A DNA stretch of 64,000 nt from Aphrophora alni (Eukaryota > Arthropoda > Insecta > Hemiptera > Aphrophoridae): positions 36,049,120 through 36,113,119 of the forward strand of contig OY740769.1 in assembly GCA_963513935.1 (NCBI GenBank), written 5' to 3'. Position 1 is the first letter of the stretch, and the number at the start of each line of letters is the position of its first letter. Positions 24,325 to 36,009 of this stretch are shown piece by piece. The notes beneath the pieces were generated by a model. The model was not told where the DNA came from and did not search any database. It was given only the letters and a program-made list of their open reading frames with translations. The position numbers were made by a program, and so were the translations under genes.

Positions 24325-24490
24325 CTAAAATAAAGTTCTGAATCTTCGACTTGAGTCGATTTTCCGAGCTCGACAAGATTTTGTGAAGTTCGACTTGATT
24401 TTACGAGCCTTACTCAATATTACGAAAACACCACGGATGTTCGAGTTCTTATGAGCCTGGATCGGTTTTCGAAAACGGCTCAAACTGATG
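24325..24490. repeat. Degenerate short tandem tract of TCGACTTGATTTT-like units
   Basis: Loose repeats about 20-25 bp long: TCGACTTGAGTCGATTTTCC, TCGACAAGATTTTGTGAAGT, TCGACTTGATTTTACGAG, then more diverged copies ending in GGATCGGTTTTCGAAAACGG. CpG and GAGCTC-like words are common compared with the surroundings. A related vocabulary appears at 25955-26145. Confidence 0.5.
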
Positions 24491-25954
24491 AAAGATACTG
24501 TAAAAAAAAACTCTATATAATTTAACTGGTAGAATGAGAAAAAGAGTCGTGTTTTTTATCGGGTAAGAAAGGAAAAGATTTGATATTTATCTTTAGTCAC
24601 CCTTCTTATGCAATTAAAAAAAGTTTCTATTACCTTATGCAATATGAGGAAGTTTACAGGAGAAATGATGTAACTCCCCTAAACGCTGCCATCACTTATC
24701 CGCTTTTAATCTGACACCTTAAAATCAGAACTCATTTCAGAATACATATGATTACTGATTTAAAAAATTTTTATATATATTTTTTAACAGCAATATAATG
24801 AAATTAAAAACAAAAATTATAACTCAATTAAAATTTAAAGGAAATTAAAAAATATATAAATATATAATTCACGATTTATATTCAGTAGTAATTAATGAAT
24901 AGTTGATTAAAAAGCAACACGATTGAACACAAATATACTATCAATAAGAGGAATTTTAATTTAACATTTTTATAATATATTAAATACTACAATCTTACTT
25001 TATTGTTAGAAGGAACTCAGTAAAAGAGAAAATATGTGAACAGAATAACCCAGGTAATGCGACGATTTTGGGCTAAAGGAAGTCCGAGATAATAATTGTA
25101 AACAGGTAATATACATTACTGATTCAACACAACGAACACAAATTGTCCATAACAAAATTATTTTGCATTTTACTATAAAGATTGATACAATACTCTCTGA
25201 ATACTACAAATTTACGACATATTCAAGTACGTGAGTGTAAATTTGAATTTTTGTGTAGATGTGTTACTGTACAATAACCAGTTTATGTTTTTATAAGGTG
25301 TAACACCTTACATAGTTAATTGTTGATGGATGATTGAACGTTTTTCTTTTTGGATTTAAAGAAAACTATGAACTATGTCATCTGTTGGTAATTTCCAGGT
25401 GGGTTGACGTTCTCTAACTACATGTACACTACTAGACAGGATTAAGGTAATTAAGGTTTCGTTTGCATGCACCTAAAAAAGCTAAATTTTCATAAACCAA
25501 CTAATAACTTTAAATTATTAGAAATGATATAATATCATTTGAAAGTAAAAGCAAATATTCATGATTGGAGAATGTACTCATGGGTACGCATGACGATTTT
25601 TTTCGGCGATAGGACACTGATTTTTAAATGATTTCACGTAACAGACAAGTAATGTTGGTTTATATTTTTAATTAGTGTTATTCTCATTCTACGTAAATAA
25701 TTTTTAATTTAAACAATAACTAAATATAATTGTGTGTTTTTATGTAGGCCTATCTCACGTAAGCTAAAAATGTATTTAAATTGGCAAAAATCTAAAGTGA
25801 AAGAATTGCGTAATATTTTGAAAATAACACAAAAACCAATCAAAATAGCAAAATGTGGATGAGACGTTTATTTTCAAGCTTGAAAAATTCCATTTATTTA
25901 TTTTTCATTATTCAATCTAAACTGACTTTTTTCATATTGATCATTCCAAAACAT
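24491..25954. other. AT-rich stretch without a gene
   Basis: No recognisable gene. It lies between two tracts rich in CTCGA-like words and could be the interior of one old element with such subterminal repeats, but I could not match the ends. Confidence 0.5.
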
Positions 25955-26145
25955 AAGCTCGAGATATTACTAATTATATTTCAATATAAAATTGATCGAA
26001 ATCTTAAAAAACTCCAGCTTAAAATGCTCGACAAAAGTTCGACCTAGTTAAAATCTAGAGCTTGTCAAAAGCTGTAGTTCGGTATAGATCGTCTAGATTT
26101 ACGCGAGACTAGAATTAAAAACCGGAGCTTGCAAACCCCTAATTT
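25955..26145. repeat. Second CTCGA-rich tract, possible transposon end
   Basis: Contains AAGCTCGAGAT, AATGCTCGACAAAAGTTCGACC, TAGAGCTTGTCAAAAGCT and ACCGGAGCTTGCAAACCCCT. Read on the minus strand it would begin AGGGGTTTGCAAGCTCCGG, like the start of some hAT-type elements. No matching opposite end was found at 24.3 kb. Confidence 0.3.
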
Positions 26146-27687
26146 TTTTATTTGTAAAAACAAGATAAAAAAGGACAATCATTAACAATGCATCTTTCCC
26201 TATTATAAGCCTATCTGGGTTCATTTATCACAGTGAAATATTGATTATGAAGAAATAGGAATTATCTATAATTTAGTGCAACTTAAAAGTTATTATTAAA
26301 CTTTGTTAGTAATAACATAAATATATCAGGATATTAGTCAAATGGAACTATCAAAGTTCAAAAGTGGGCAAGATTTTTGATACGTCCGTTTTATTGGAAC
26401 TAAATTATTTAACATCTTTTACTTTATTTTAATTAATATTGTAATTCACATAGACCTTAATAAATTAATTTAAATATATATACATTATTCAATATTGATG
26501 GGAATACAGTTGATTTATTGGAAACATTTTCCATGTATATTTTGTGGAACTTTTCCTTGTTCATAAAGTTTCAGTAAAACTTTGCACAGGGCTTTACGTT
26601 GCCTTTGGAATAAATCTGAAACTTGACACGACCTTTGTGAAAGCCTCTTATTTAGACTTTTGTAAGTTATTGGCTTGTTTATACAAAGGTGGGTTTTAGC
26701 GCTACACAAAGGAATGAGATTTACGTGTTTCATTTTTTTGATTCTCTATACATTCGTGATTCTATTCAATTATTTCTCCTAATATTCTATTTAATGGGTG
26801 ATAATTTATAGTGATGCCTCTAAAATTTAATATGTTATGACTATTTTTTAGTAAAACCGTGATTTAATTTTGTTTCAAACTCATAATTATGTTTTTTCTT
26901 GAGTTAAAATTAGGAATTTCTAATAAATATCCTGTTCAGTTTCTTTGTATTTTTAGAAACTATAAATTATTGGCCGGAGTCGGAAAATGAGATTGAACAA
27001 ATAGTAAAAGTAGCTTACTTTCAAAACATTAAAGAAAATCAAATGGGGGCTTCTTATGTATTTATTACTCCTTATTATGATACTAAATTTGTTTAGCCAA
27101 ACCCATTACTTATAGGTGAAAATTGTAATTTTTCTCTAATAAAATGTTTTTCGGCATTGAGCTGGCATACGTTAAAAGCTGTAGAAAACAATGAACTTAT
27201 CGACTTCATAAGACTTAGATAACAAATTATTGGGCGTTTAAAAACGTAACGACAAAAATTTATGGTTTTAACGAACTAGAATGAAGAGTTTTATCATTTT
27301 TAATTGGAATAAATGGATTGATTTAGAATTCTTAACTTTGTCTTCTTATCTGTGATGATATGTTGATTTGTTTATTATTATTTTATTTTATCATTTATAA
27401 AACACTTGTGAAGGTTACCTTATTATAACATTTTTCAACTTTACATAATTAAAAAAGGAAATAATGTAACCTAATGCAATGAAGAACGTATTTAAATACA
27501 AACACTTCTAAAAAAATAATCGTTCGTCAACTCACTGTTCAAATTATTGCAGTTCCTCACAGTTGACAATAACAATTCGCTGAAATTCGCCGAACAAAAC
27601 GAGTAAGGTATTGTATCATTGAAATTTTTTATTTTTGCTTATTGCAATATTAAACCAAATATACTCTACGTATACTAAGTAATATAT
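26146..27687. other. AT-rich stretch without a recognised gene
   Basis: The minus-strand frame at 26515-26733 (72 codons, with KALCKVLLKLYEQGKVPQ) has a more protein-like composition than most here, but I recognise no family, promoter or splice context. It may be a chance frame or a fragment of an unknown element. Confidence 0.45.
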
Positions 27688-28130
27688 GGTATTAACCATA
27701 CCGTAGTATGGTTTTCAGTCAGTAAGTCTCCAGTGTATAGCAACTCCAAGATGGGTCCGAGGATACTATCTCCCGGCACCCCTGCTTGTATCGTGTAGAA
27801 GGCTGTCTTATTAACATTATGGGTTAATTAATCAATCGAGAGTAATTTCGTTCAAATTATTTACTCAGTTTAACTATAATGCTTACTTTATGAAAGGTTT
27901 CACTCTAAGTTCTTGGTCTATGGTCGAATAATGGTTTCGAAATTCAAACTGGTGATCACGTGCATTCATTAGAGGCTTCAGCCGTTTAAGGAGAAATTTT
28001 CCCACAATTTATAAATTATCGTAAGCAGCGATATTGGTTCGTACGATGTTACTTATTCTGCTGGTTTATCGGGTAATTGCGCAGGATTATCGCCCTATCT
28101 TGAACATACTGGCATAAAATTTGTGAAAAT
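27688..28130 (-). pseudogene. Jockey-type reverse transcriptase fragment
   Basis: Minus-strand frames give the N-terminal half of a non-LTR reverse transcriptase in the correct order. VTSYEPISLL (complement of about 28023-28053) matches the YRPISLL block, preceded by an NPAQLPDKPAE run in the position of KPGK-P. LWEKFLLKRLKPLM and DHQFEFRNHYSTIDQ (about 27920-28000) match the -HQFGFR--HST-Q block. After a gap with frame changes, QAGVPGDSILGPILELLYTGDL (in positions 27725-27790) matches the QG-VPQGSVLGP-L block. The YADD half is missing and internal stops occur, so this is a dead 3'-incomplete fragment. Known: these blocks are typical of Jockey-clade elements. Clade assignment is by pattern only. 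Confidence 0.85.
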
Positions 28131-30106
28131 ATCTATGTTTAAGGATACATCAATCTAGTATAAATTCGTATCATTTCGTTGTTTTAAAAAAAAATTCACA
28201 CACCTCTGAAAGAACGTAGATCGCAGAAAATAACACAACAAAAAATACATTGATATGAATCGCAAGAAGGTGAAGCACACAACAGGTTAGAGGCGGCGTA
28301 AATATACAACTGTTTTACATTTTACAAAGACTTTAAGCCCTTCTCTTGTTGATAAAATCTCTCAAGAGGTTTGAAGTATTTACGCCCTAATCCAACCGAC
28401 AAAACGTAAGTCTTATGAATTAAACTATCTTAACGAGTCGGAACTTCTGGTAACGGTTGATAATTCTGCCCTTAGTTATTATTTTCCTTGAATTCATTAT
28501 TAAATAGCGGAATAAAATATGGTACAAGTTCATACATTTTTTTAGAAAATATCTAATAAAAATTACAAAGCTTTTTCAATAATGTTTTTACAGGGATTTT
28601 TTGTGGTATGGTGTAGTTTTGGTTTCTCGCAGTTTATGGTACGACCTGTATTTACTTGTAGTATTGATTTAGAGAAATACGTGTAATCTAAAGTACACAA
28701 AACCAGTGGTCTGTCAGTTCGGTAAATATACATACGAAGATATTGACAACAGAGTTTATAAATCGCCACCTTCCATTTCAGATTTTATTTTTGATTCAAA
28801 GTGGATTTAAAAAATAAATACATTGACATTATCCTTCATTGGCGTCATTAAAATTCAATGTTGAACAATTCCGAGAAATACTTGGGACGAGTTTATAACA
28901 GGAGGTAGTCTCCATATTGTTCACTGGAACAGTTTTTTTAGATAATATAATTTTTAAGCAAACATTCTTATCAAAAGGTTTAGATAACCTTTAGACAAAC
29001 ATTTCAGTGCCTACGTAATTGTTTTAAAAATTAAACACTTTTTTACAACACATATCTTCCCCTAAAGTTCTTACCGATATTAATAGTTAGTTTGTATAGC
29101 TTACAAAGTGCACAGAAGTACCAATTGGTATTTCATATGTAGAATATATAAAAGCATAATAACTATTATAAAAAAACATTATTATGGTAAGTAATAATAT
29201 ATAAAGGAGTACTGGATGGTTTATATATTCTCAAAATCAAATATAAACAATTCCGAAAAAACAACCTTGCAATGTGGGAAGAATTCGGTTTACATTTCAC
29301 ACTTGACTTGACCCAGTAGTCGCAAAGCAGGTAATATAAAGTGAAAAGGATCCTGTTCGTGACGTATTTTTGATTAAATTTTATGTTCATAAATCTGAAA
29401 CACCTGTGTTTGTAATAACAATAGGATGACTATATGGAAATTTCAAATGAATAATCTTCGTTCGTTTTGTCTACCGACAATATACATCTAAATATGTTTA
29501 ATACAAAAATCTGTGGTTTCTACTGTCCACTTCTTATTTTCTTTAGGTGAGGAGTTTCAAAAATATTCACAATCAGAATAAAAATTTTCCCATTATATGT
29601 TTTGTTTTTGGAGAGTTTTTCTTGAATTATTTAAAATCCCGTCATCTGAAGACATAAATACTAATACCCATGAAATGCATAAGATTTGCCTAATCTATTT
29701 ACATTGATTATCTCACAAATATTTAGTATAAGCATATAAAATATTAGATAATAATAATATTATAATGATTTATACTACATTTAATTTAAATTTTAAAAAA
29801 TAATATGTTGATATATTGATATAGCTCTCTATTTACGTAGTGATGATTAACATAACTTAAACATTTCTGGATTTAATAATAAAAAAATAAAAATACATTC
29901 TTCTAATTACATATGTGCTACGAATTTGGCGGCCTTCTACGGTTAGTGCCGGTCTAATACACATTTACATCTTTATACTTCTAAATGTATACCTATATAC
30001 GATGAAAGAAGAAAATTCATTATTAGACATAGAGAGTCTAAATTAGTAAAACAAAAACAATCTTCTACATTTTACTTAGAAACAGAAATGTATACATTTA
30101 AGTATT
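28131..30106. other. AT-rich stretch without a gene
   Basis: No clear coding sequence. 28131-28500 lies upstream of the RT fragment in its own orientation, but I could not recognise endonuclease blocks there. The minus-strand frames at 28563-28769 and 29166-29390 are unrecognised. Confidence 0.5.
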
Positions 30107-30530
30107 ACCAATGACTACATAAATACTATAAGACACGACATAGGATAGGGAAATAGTCTACGCTTTACGGGTGCTGTTCGTCACAAGTTTGACACACAGC
30201 TATCAGAAAGCGCTAGCAGCAGGTGCTTGACTGTACGCATCCCACTTGGTTGAGACTGTACAACTGTTGACACAGCATAGTCAGTGTTGTCAGTACGTGC
30301 GCTGAGATAAGCGATTCTCAACCTTCCCTCGCATCTCTGTCTCCCATTATGGCATCAGTGCGCAACTGAAACATTGTTTGACCGTAGAGCCACCTAGCGC
30401 CAGTCACATAAACTTCAGATTCTCTAGCAAAGAGCGACCAATACCTAGCGGGTATTGGTCAACTCAAGAATAAGCGTAGAATATTTAACATGGCCATGTC
30501 GTGTCTTATAGTATTTATGTAGTCATTGGT
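30107..30530. mobile_element. 424-bp MITE with perfect 35-bp terminal inverted repeats
   Basis: ACCAATGACTACATAAATAC begins the left end (30107-30141). Its exact inverted copy closes the right end (30496-30530). Similarity continues imperfectly for about 35 bp further inward (TCTACGCTT on both sides). ATT flanks both ends directly and may be a 3-bp target duplication. The interior is much GC-richer than the flanks and contains a palindrome GACCAATACC...GGTATTGGTC near 30447-30471. There is no open frame, so mobilisation would need a transposase in trans. Superfamily is undetermined; a 3-bp duplication would suggest PIF/Harbinger, but ATT is not its usual TWA target. Confidence 0.92.
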
Positions 30531-31738
30531 ATTACACAATTATATTGTGTATCCTATATTCGTACCTATACCAAACAACAGTTATTGGTGAATACTCTTG
30601 AATTATATAAATAGTTATTTTGTTAACCTAACATCATGAGTGGGATGAAGAGCTAAAAATGGTAGCAAAATTAGTGTCCAACTAATGAATTACATCCAGG
30701 GTATATCAATGTATGGACCACATCGTACTCAATTTAAAAATCGTCTAACAGGACCCTACTTAGGCTATTGCATAACGCGATTATTGTTTGTAATAGAATT
30801 GAAATTATTGAGTTGAACATTTATTTACAGAGATGATTTATTAAGGATTTTCTTATGAGGCTTTGAAGACTTCATATTGTTAAGTTTATTTAAATTAAGT
30901 AGAATTTTAAAAATTTCAAGTACACTTTTTTTATGAATGGAAGGATAAAAAATCAAGCCAAATTAGATTTGCTGTTCTATAATTGCGCTCTTCAAATGGG
31001 GTTTTAACGGATTATGCTGATTTAGTTTTATAATTATTAGACCAAACTTAATATATCCAATACTTTTAGACTTACAGTATTGACAATTTTTAAGAAAATT
31101 GCAGAAATTGTTTTAAAGGGACAAAGTTATTAACTGATTTTTAGTTAGTTTTCAGTGTAGTTGAAGTTTATAATAAACCTCATTTATTACATTATACTAG
31201 AAAATAGTAATAAAATAATATTCTATAAGCCAGTCAGAATCTATATAATTCTATATACAGTACCATATTTATGTAATTCTATAAGGGGCAGTATGGATTT
31301 TTCAGTTTGACTATAAGCTACTTTACTAGAAGAAGAGTTATTTCAATAAACCTGTACTCATTTCTGTTTTATTCTAGTATTTATATACATTTTTTCTCTA
31401 AATTTCTTCATTAATTCATCAACTTATGTTTCTGAGATCTTTTGTGTTAGTTATTTATTTTGACGTAAAATAAATTATGTTATCAAAATATATCTTAAAA
31501 TTTATAAAATTCACAATATTTGAGTAAGATTTGTACCTTAAAATTGATTGAATATAAATTTAAGTGTTATAAAAGCTATTATTGCAATTTTTAAAGATGA
31601 TTGTATTTTGTTAAGTCGTGCTTGTTAAAATATAAGTTTAAATATTACTTAATTTATTTAAAAATCTTTGTTTTTGTGCTCATTGGGTAATGTAAATGAA
31701 TCTAAGAAGATTAATACCAAATTATACTAATTTATATA
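30531..31738. other. AT-rich stretch without a gene
   Basis: No recognisable coding sequence or repeat structure. Confidence 0.6.
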
Positions 31739-32155
31739 AAGGCTGTCAGTTTAGTAAGTAGACACTCCTGTAATTTTCTTTGTTTTGATTATATGAACTT
31801 GTGGTGTGTGGCATTTAGGTATATTTTGAATGTGTGGGACAGCTATTCGACTGCTGTTATTTAGTACCACTTTTCCAAAGGGGGCGAAATGAGGGTAAGT
31901 TAAACTTTTTAATTGTAAAAGTGATCGAGTGACACCTCATTTTAAAGATGTATTGAAAACAAAATGATTTGCGAAAATAGACTTAAAATCTCACTTAGTT
32001 TATAAATGGCGACAATAAACGTATCAAATTAGAAAGAAATGAGGTTGTACAAAGGACGGTGTTCTAAGTTTGTTTTTTTTTTAATCCCATTTTTGATGGT
32101 AACAACAAATGTGGTTTAACAGTGATATTTTGGTTTTTTTGGAGGGGGAGGCAGA
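31739..32155. repeat. Left long terminal inverted repeat
   Basis: Inverted partner of 33880-34277. Recognisable to the GGAGGGGGAGG stretch at its inner edge, which corresponds to CCCCCCTCCCCCC in the right arm. Gaps occur around 31930-31970. Confidence 0.88.
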
Positions 32156-32494
32156 TTAATTTTAAGAAAATTGCGTCAAGTAACGCATCATGTGAAAAGT
32201 CAGGAGAAAAAATGCATCGCCATAAAAAGCTTTTCAATAATAACAAAGTTCAAACCCAGCCGATATTTTTTACATGATTTAGGTCATGTAAGGTACAGAT
32301 GTAAAGGCTTTGGTAATGACAAACTATTTTACCACATGTAGGCCTAATATCTATTGTTTAAGTTTTTAATTAGCTTTTAATAACAAATATTAGACTCAAA
32401 ATTGTTATTGTTAGAGATTACTGTTAGTAAAATGTAGTAATAAACAAAACAGATTAAGAACGAGTAATTAAAAATAAAATAAAATTCCTTAAAT

Positions 32495-33530
32495 TTTTAA
32501 GCATTTGCTCGAAATAGCTTTCATTTGATTCCATACAATTATGAATTCTTGTTTAAAATTCTTCCCTTACTTAGTCAGAGTGTCAGGAGTGATACTTCAA
32601 CACCCATTTTGAATTCTTTCATGTAACTAATGTACGGAAATCAGTTTAGTTGTAAAAAAAACTGATTTTAAGTGTCCCCCCCCCAAAAAAATCCAATGGA
32701 ATAAAATCCGGGGGCCTAGCTGGCCACTCGATCGAACCCCTTCGACCTATCCAACTGTCGGAGAATCGCTGATTTAAGAAATTGGGAATTAAAAATGATT
32801 AATGAAGCGGGTGTAAACATATCCTTTCATTTTGTAAACATTCTCCATTATTTTTCAACTGAATTTCAATCAAATATTCTAGAACAAGGATAACTTCGTT
32901 TTGCAAAAGCTACAAGTATAAGTCACTAGTAAGATTACAACCAATTAAAAATGATCCTATGATGGTGTTCCATAGTAGTCCAGCCCATAAACTCAGTTTA
33001 AAATAATGTTGTGTTCTTCTCGAAACCAATGCGGGTTTTCCTAAGCCTGATAACGCATGTTGTGTCAGTTCACAGTGAAATTTAACATAAAACTAGCTTC
33101 ATCTCAGAACAGAATGTCGTTTTGTAGAAATGGTTATATTGTTTATTCTTACTGATATGACTTCTCAATATTAAAATCGTTTTTCAAAATCACCGTCGCT
33201 TAACTCTTGTACAAGGATGACTTTGTATGGATGAAACTTGTAACGTTTAAGAGTTTTGAAAACAGTACAACGGCCTAGATTATTTGTTCTACCTGACTGT
33301 ATAGGCAATTTCAGAAAAAAATTCAATTACGTTTAACTCATCAACTTTAGGATGACCAGACTTTTTCTCGTCCTCAACACTTCCAGTTCGAAGAAACTTG
33401 CTTACTAATTTAGATACATTCTGATGACAGATTGTTTTTTTTTTCAGCATGTAATTCGTTAAAACGATCGGTAGGTGCTCGTGCTGATCTACCAATCATT
33501 CCGTATAGAAACATTATCTCCGCTCTTTTT
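32495..33530 (-). pseudogene. Dead mariner-like transposase (DUF4817-type HTH plus DDE)
   Basis: Read on the minus strand with several frame changes, blocks occur in family order over about 1,035 nt (roughly 345 codons, close to usual length). ERAEIMFLYGMIGRSARAPT is the N-terminal block (about 33470-33530). Next come KLVSKFLRTGSVEDEKKSG, then LKRYKFHPYKVILVQELSDG with DFEKRF. DEASFMLNFTVN (first catalytic Asp kept) leads into HNMRYQA and ENPHWFREEH. WIGRRGSIEWPARPPDFIPL with DFF (32690-32755) keeps the last catalytic Asp. The tail reads EF, stop, TRIHNCMESNESYFEQMLK. The enzyme would cut and paste DNA at TA sites. Multiple stops and frameshifts exclude function. Confidence 0.9.
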
Positions 33531-33879
33531 TTAATTTTCAATTTTATATTATTAACGTTTTTTAAAGATCGTAATTATGTGAATAAAGCACATCTGAAGT
33601 ACAAGTTACAAAGACACCAACAAAGTAATTCTAGTGAGTAGTTAGTTTCCAATCTAGTTCGACTTTCTCCTCATATTTGGAAATATCATAGAGATAATAG
33701 TAACAAGTTTAATGTTACTAATAAGACAGTACAATGATAGAATGATAACAATATCTGTTATTTCCTTGCAAAAGCTCCAAGAAAGCTTTCAATAGTCCCT
33801 GGTCAATAGCTGCCAATCATTTTCTTTTGAATAGATCTTAAAAAGGAAGTGTAACTAGACCAATTTTTCTTCAATGAAA

Positions 33880-34277
33880 GTTTCACCCCCCTCCCCCCAG
33901 CCGAACATCAATACACAAGCACATTTGGTAACGACAAAAATGGGAATTTTTTTATAAATTACCTATAACACTGTCTGTTGTACAACCTCATTTGATTTTA
34001 ATTTGGTACGTTTTTGGTCGCCACTTATAAACTAGGTGAGATTGTTTACCTCTTCAATCCTTCATACCTTCTATTCAATAGATTTTTACAACTTACCCCC
34101 TTTACATTTGAAAATTTTACCCACCCCATTTTCCCCTCTTTGGAAAGGAGGGGCACTAGATAACAGCAGTCAAATAAGTGTTCCACACATTCAAAATATA
34201 AATGCCGTACACCGCAGGTTCATATAATAATACAAATAAAATTATAGACGGTGTCTAATTACATAACTGACACAGTG
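33880..34277. repeat. Right long terminal inverted repeat
   Basis: Inverted partner of 31739-32155. A 63-codon plus-strand frame inside it (34036-34227) is a by-product of the repeat and not a gene. Confidence 0.88.
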
Positions 34278-36009
34278 TACAAGAACTGGTGTATATTCAG
34301 AGGTTATAAGTAAAGGAAAATATATATTTCCCATAATCAGTCCAATATATAGTCCCAATATCATATGAACATATTTATCGAACTCAGTCTCTGTAAAAAC
34401 TAAGTCTCCATCTTGCACCAAAAAAACACTGTCAAGTGTTTAAATAAATAAAATTAATTACTACTTCTAATATTACAAGAGGAAAACTTTACGTTGCCAC
34501 TTTTGTAATTAGTCTCAAATGAGTTTCTGACTTTTCAGTTCTAATTACACTTAGAGCAGTTAAGATTGTTTCAAAGTTACCTCTCAAATATTTTACAGTT
34601 TTCTCTCACTGCAGTTAAAGTTTTTTTTTTTTTTTTTTTTTTTTTTCAATTTACAATTTGATAATGTAGTTACTTATAATATCTTGTAAATTGCAATAGC
34701 TCAAGTCATGCCATTTGTACAACTATATATCAATAATCAATGATCGAAAACAATACAAATCACAGAAATATGAATTTAGAACCTTTCATTACAATAATTT
34801 TATATTTGTAAAAATAAACATTTCTGGATGGGCTCAGTAAATTTTGTAAATATAGGAATATATCTTTATATTTTTCTTACTCAAACAATATGTAACCAAT
34901 ATTTGTTATGTAATTTATAACATTTTAACCCCCATTTTATTACTATTTTTGCAAGTTCAAGTCAAATAATATTCTAGACAACAATATCTACATAACCTGT
35001 TAGTTAGCTTATTAGAATATATTACCTAATGCATTCATGATGACTTAATCTTGAATTCTCAATCGATCGAAAGCCATAAGTGCATTTCAAAGCCATTTCC
35101 GATTAACCAATCTAATCATTCGAGTATCTGTCAATGTATCTAATCCCTTTTACAAGACCTAAACTATGCTCTTCAATATAGGCTACATGTTAAAAAATGA
35201 GTTTGGAGAGCTCGTGCATGAATGTTAAAAGATTTTTATACTTAAACACTTGTCCATAATAAGTTAAATATTATAGAAATAATGTTGCAGTTATATATTT
35301 TGAACAATTTCAAATCAAACATGTCAACAATACACGTAACTACTTATGAGAATGCTACAAATAATTAGAACATATAAAATATTATATAAGTCATATAATT
35401 CGTATAGCATCATATCATCATATATATCATACAAAGTTCGATTAGTATACATGAAAAATCAATATTAAAAAAAAAAAAATTAGTATTATTATTTTGGTGA
35501 GACCATTTGACTTTACGTGAACGTACGAGATAGGCTTGGAGCAACATGATTTGTAAGAATGGCAGTGAGATTTAAGTCGTGACGTCGACAAGAAATTTAT
35601 TGTGGAGATTTTAATATACACTTGTACCAGGACTAGACAGGCCTTTATAAGGCTTTCGGAGACGAATGTTACAGTTCATTGTACAACTCCTGTCTATTAT
35701 ATTTCATTACTTTTTTTTTGACCCATTTATAATATAATGTTTATAACTACTGAAATTAAAATCAACGTAACGAATAAGAATTTTATATATCATTGATTTC
35801 TGTGATAATAAATGATTTCGACAAATTTTAATTAAATTAACACTAAATTGAACTTCCACTTTAAAAAAAAAAGATCAGCTTCAGTAATGTATGGGTAAAT
35901 CAATTTATATTCAAATAATTAGAAAGTTTGTAATAAATAAAAATAAATATATTTTAAATAATTGTATTATTATGAATTTTTTATAATAATGGTGCAGCTT
36001 ATTCTACTA
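34278..36009. other. AT-rich stretch without a gene
   Basis: Contains a 26-base T run at 34621-34646. A GC-richer patch at 35500-35690 includes GCCTTTATAAGGC (hairpin), but no coding or end signal was recognised. Confidence 0.55.
34621..34646. repeat. Poly-T tract, 26 bases
   Basis: Uninterrupted T run. It could be the A-tail of an old minus-strand retrotransposition, but no element was recognised upstream of it. Similar shorter runs are at 36561-36575 and 60192-60211. Confidence 0.9.

Larger units (their letters stand above)
31739..34277 (-). mobile_element. Mariner-like transposon with ~400-bp terminal inverted repeats
   Basis: The two ends align as inverted repeats over about 400 bp (31739-32155 and 33880-34277). 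Landmarks include ATTATATGAAC, ATATTTTGAATGTGTGG, GACTGCTGTTAT, TAGTTTATAA(A/G)TGGCGAC and GAGGTTGTACAA. The outermost bases are AAGGCTGTCAG and, inverted, CACTGTGTCAG, flanked on each side by TA (31737-31738 and 34278-34279), the target duplication of the Tc1/mariner superfamily. Inside lies a near-full-length dead transposase on the minus strand (32495-33530). Most mariner elements have ends of about 30 bp, so arms this long are unusual. Divergence between the arms and many stops show the copy is old. Confidence 0.92.

Noticed and set aside
26515..26733. Minus-strand frame of 72 codons with protein-like composition
   Set aside because: No recognised motif, no homology visible, no supporting context.
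34036..34227. Plus-strand frame of 63 codons
   Set aside because: Lies wholly inside the right terminal inverted repeat of the 31.7-34.3 kb transposon.
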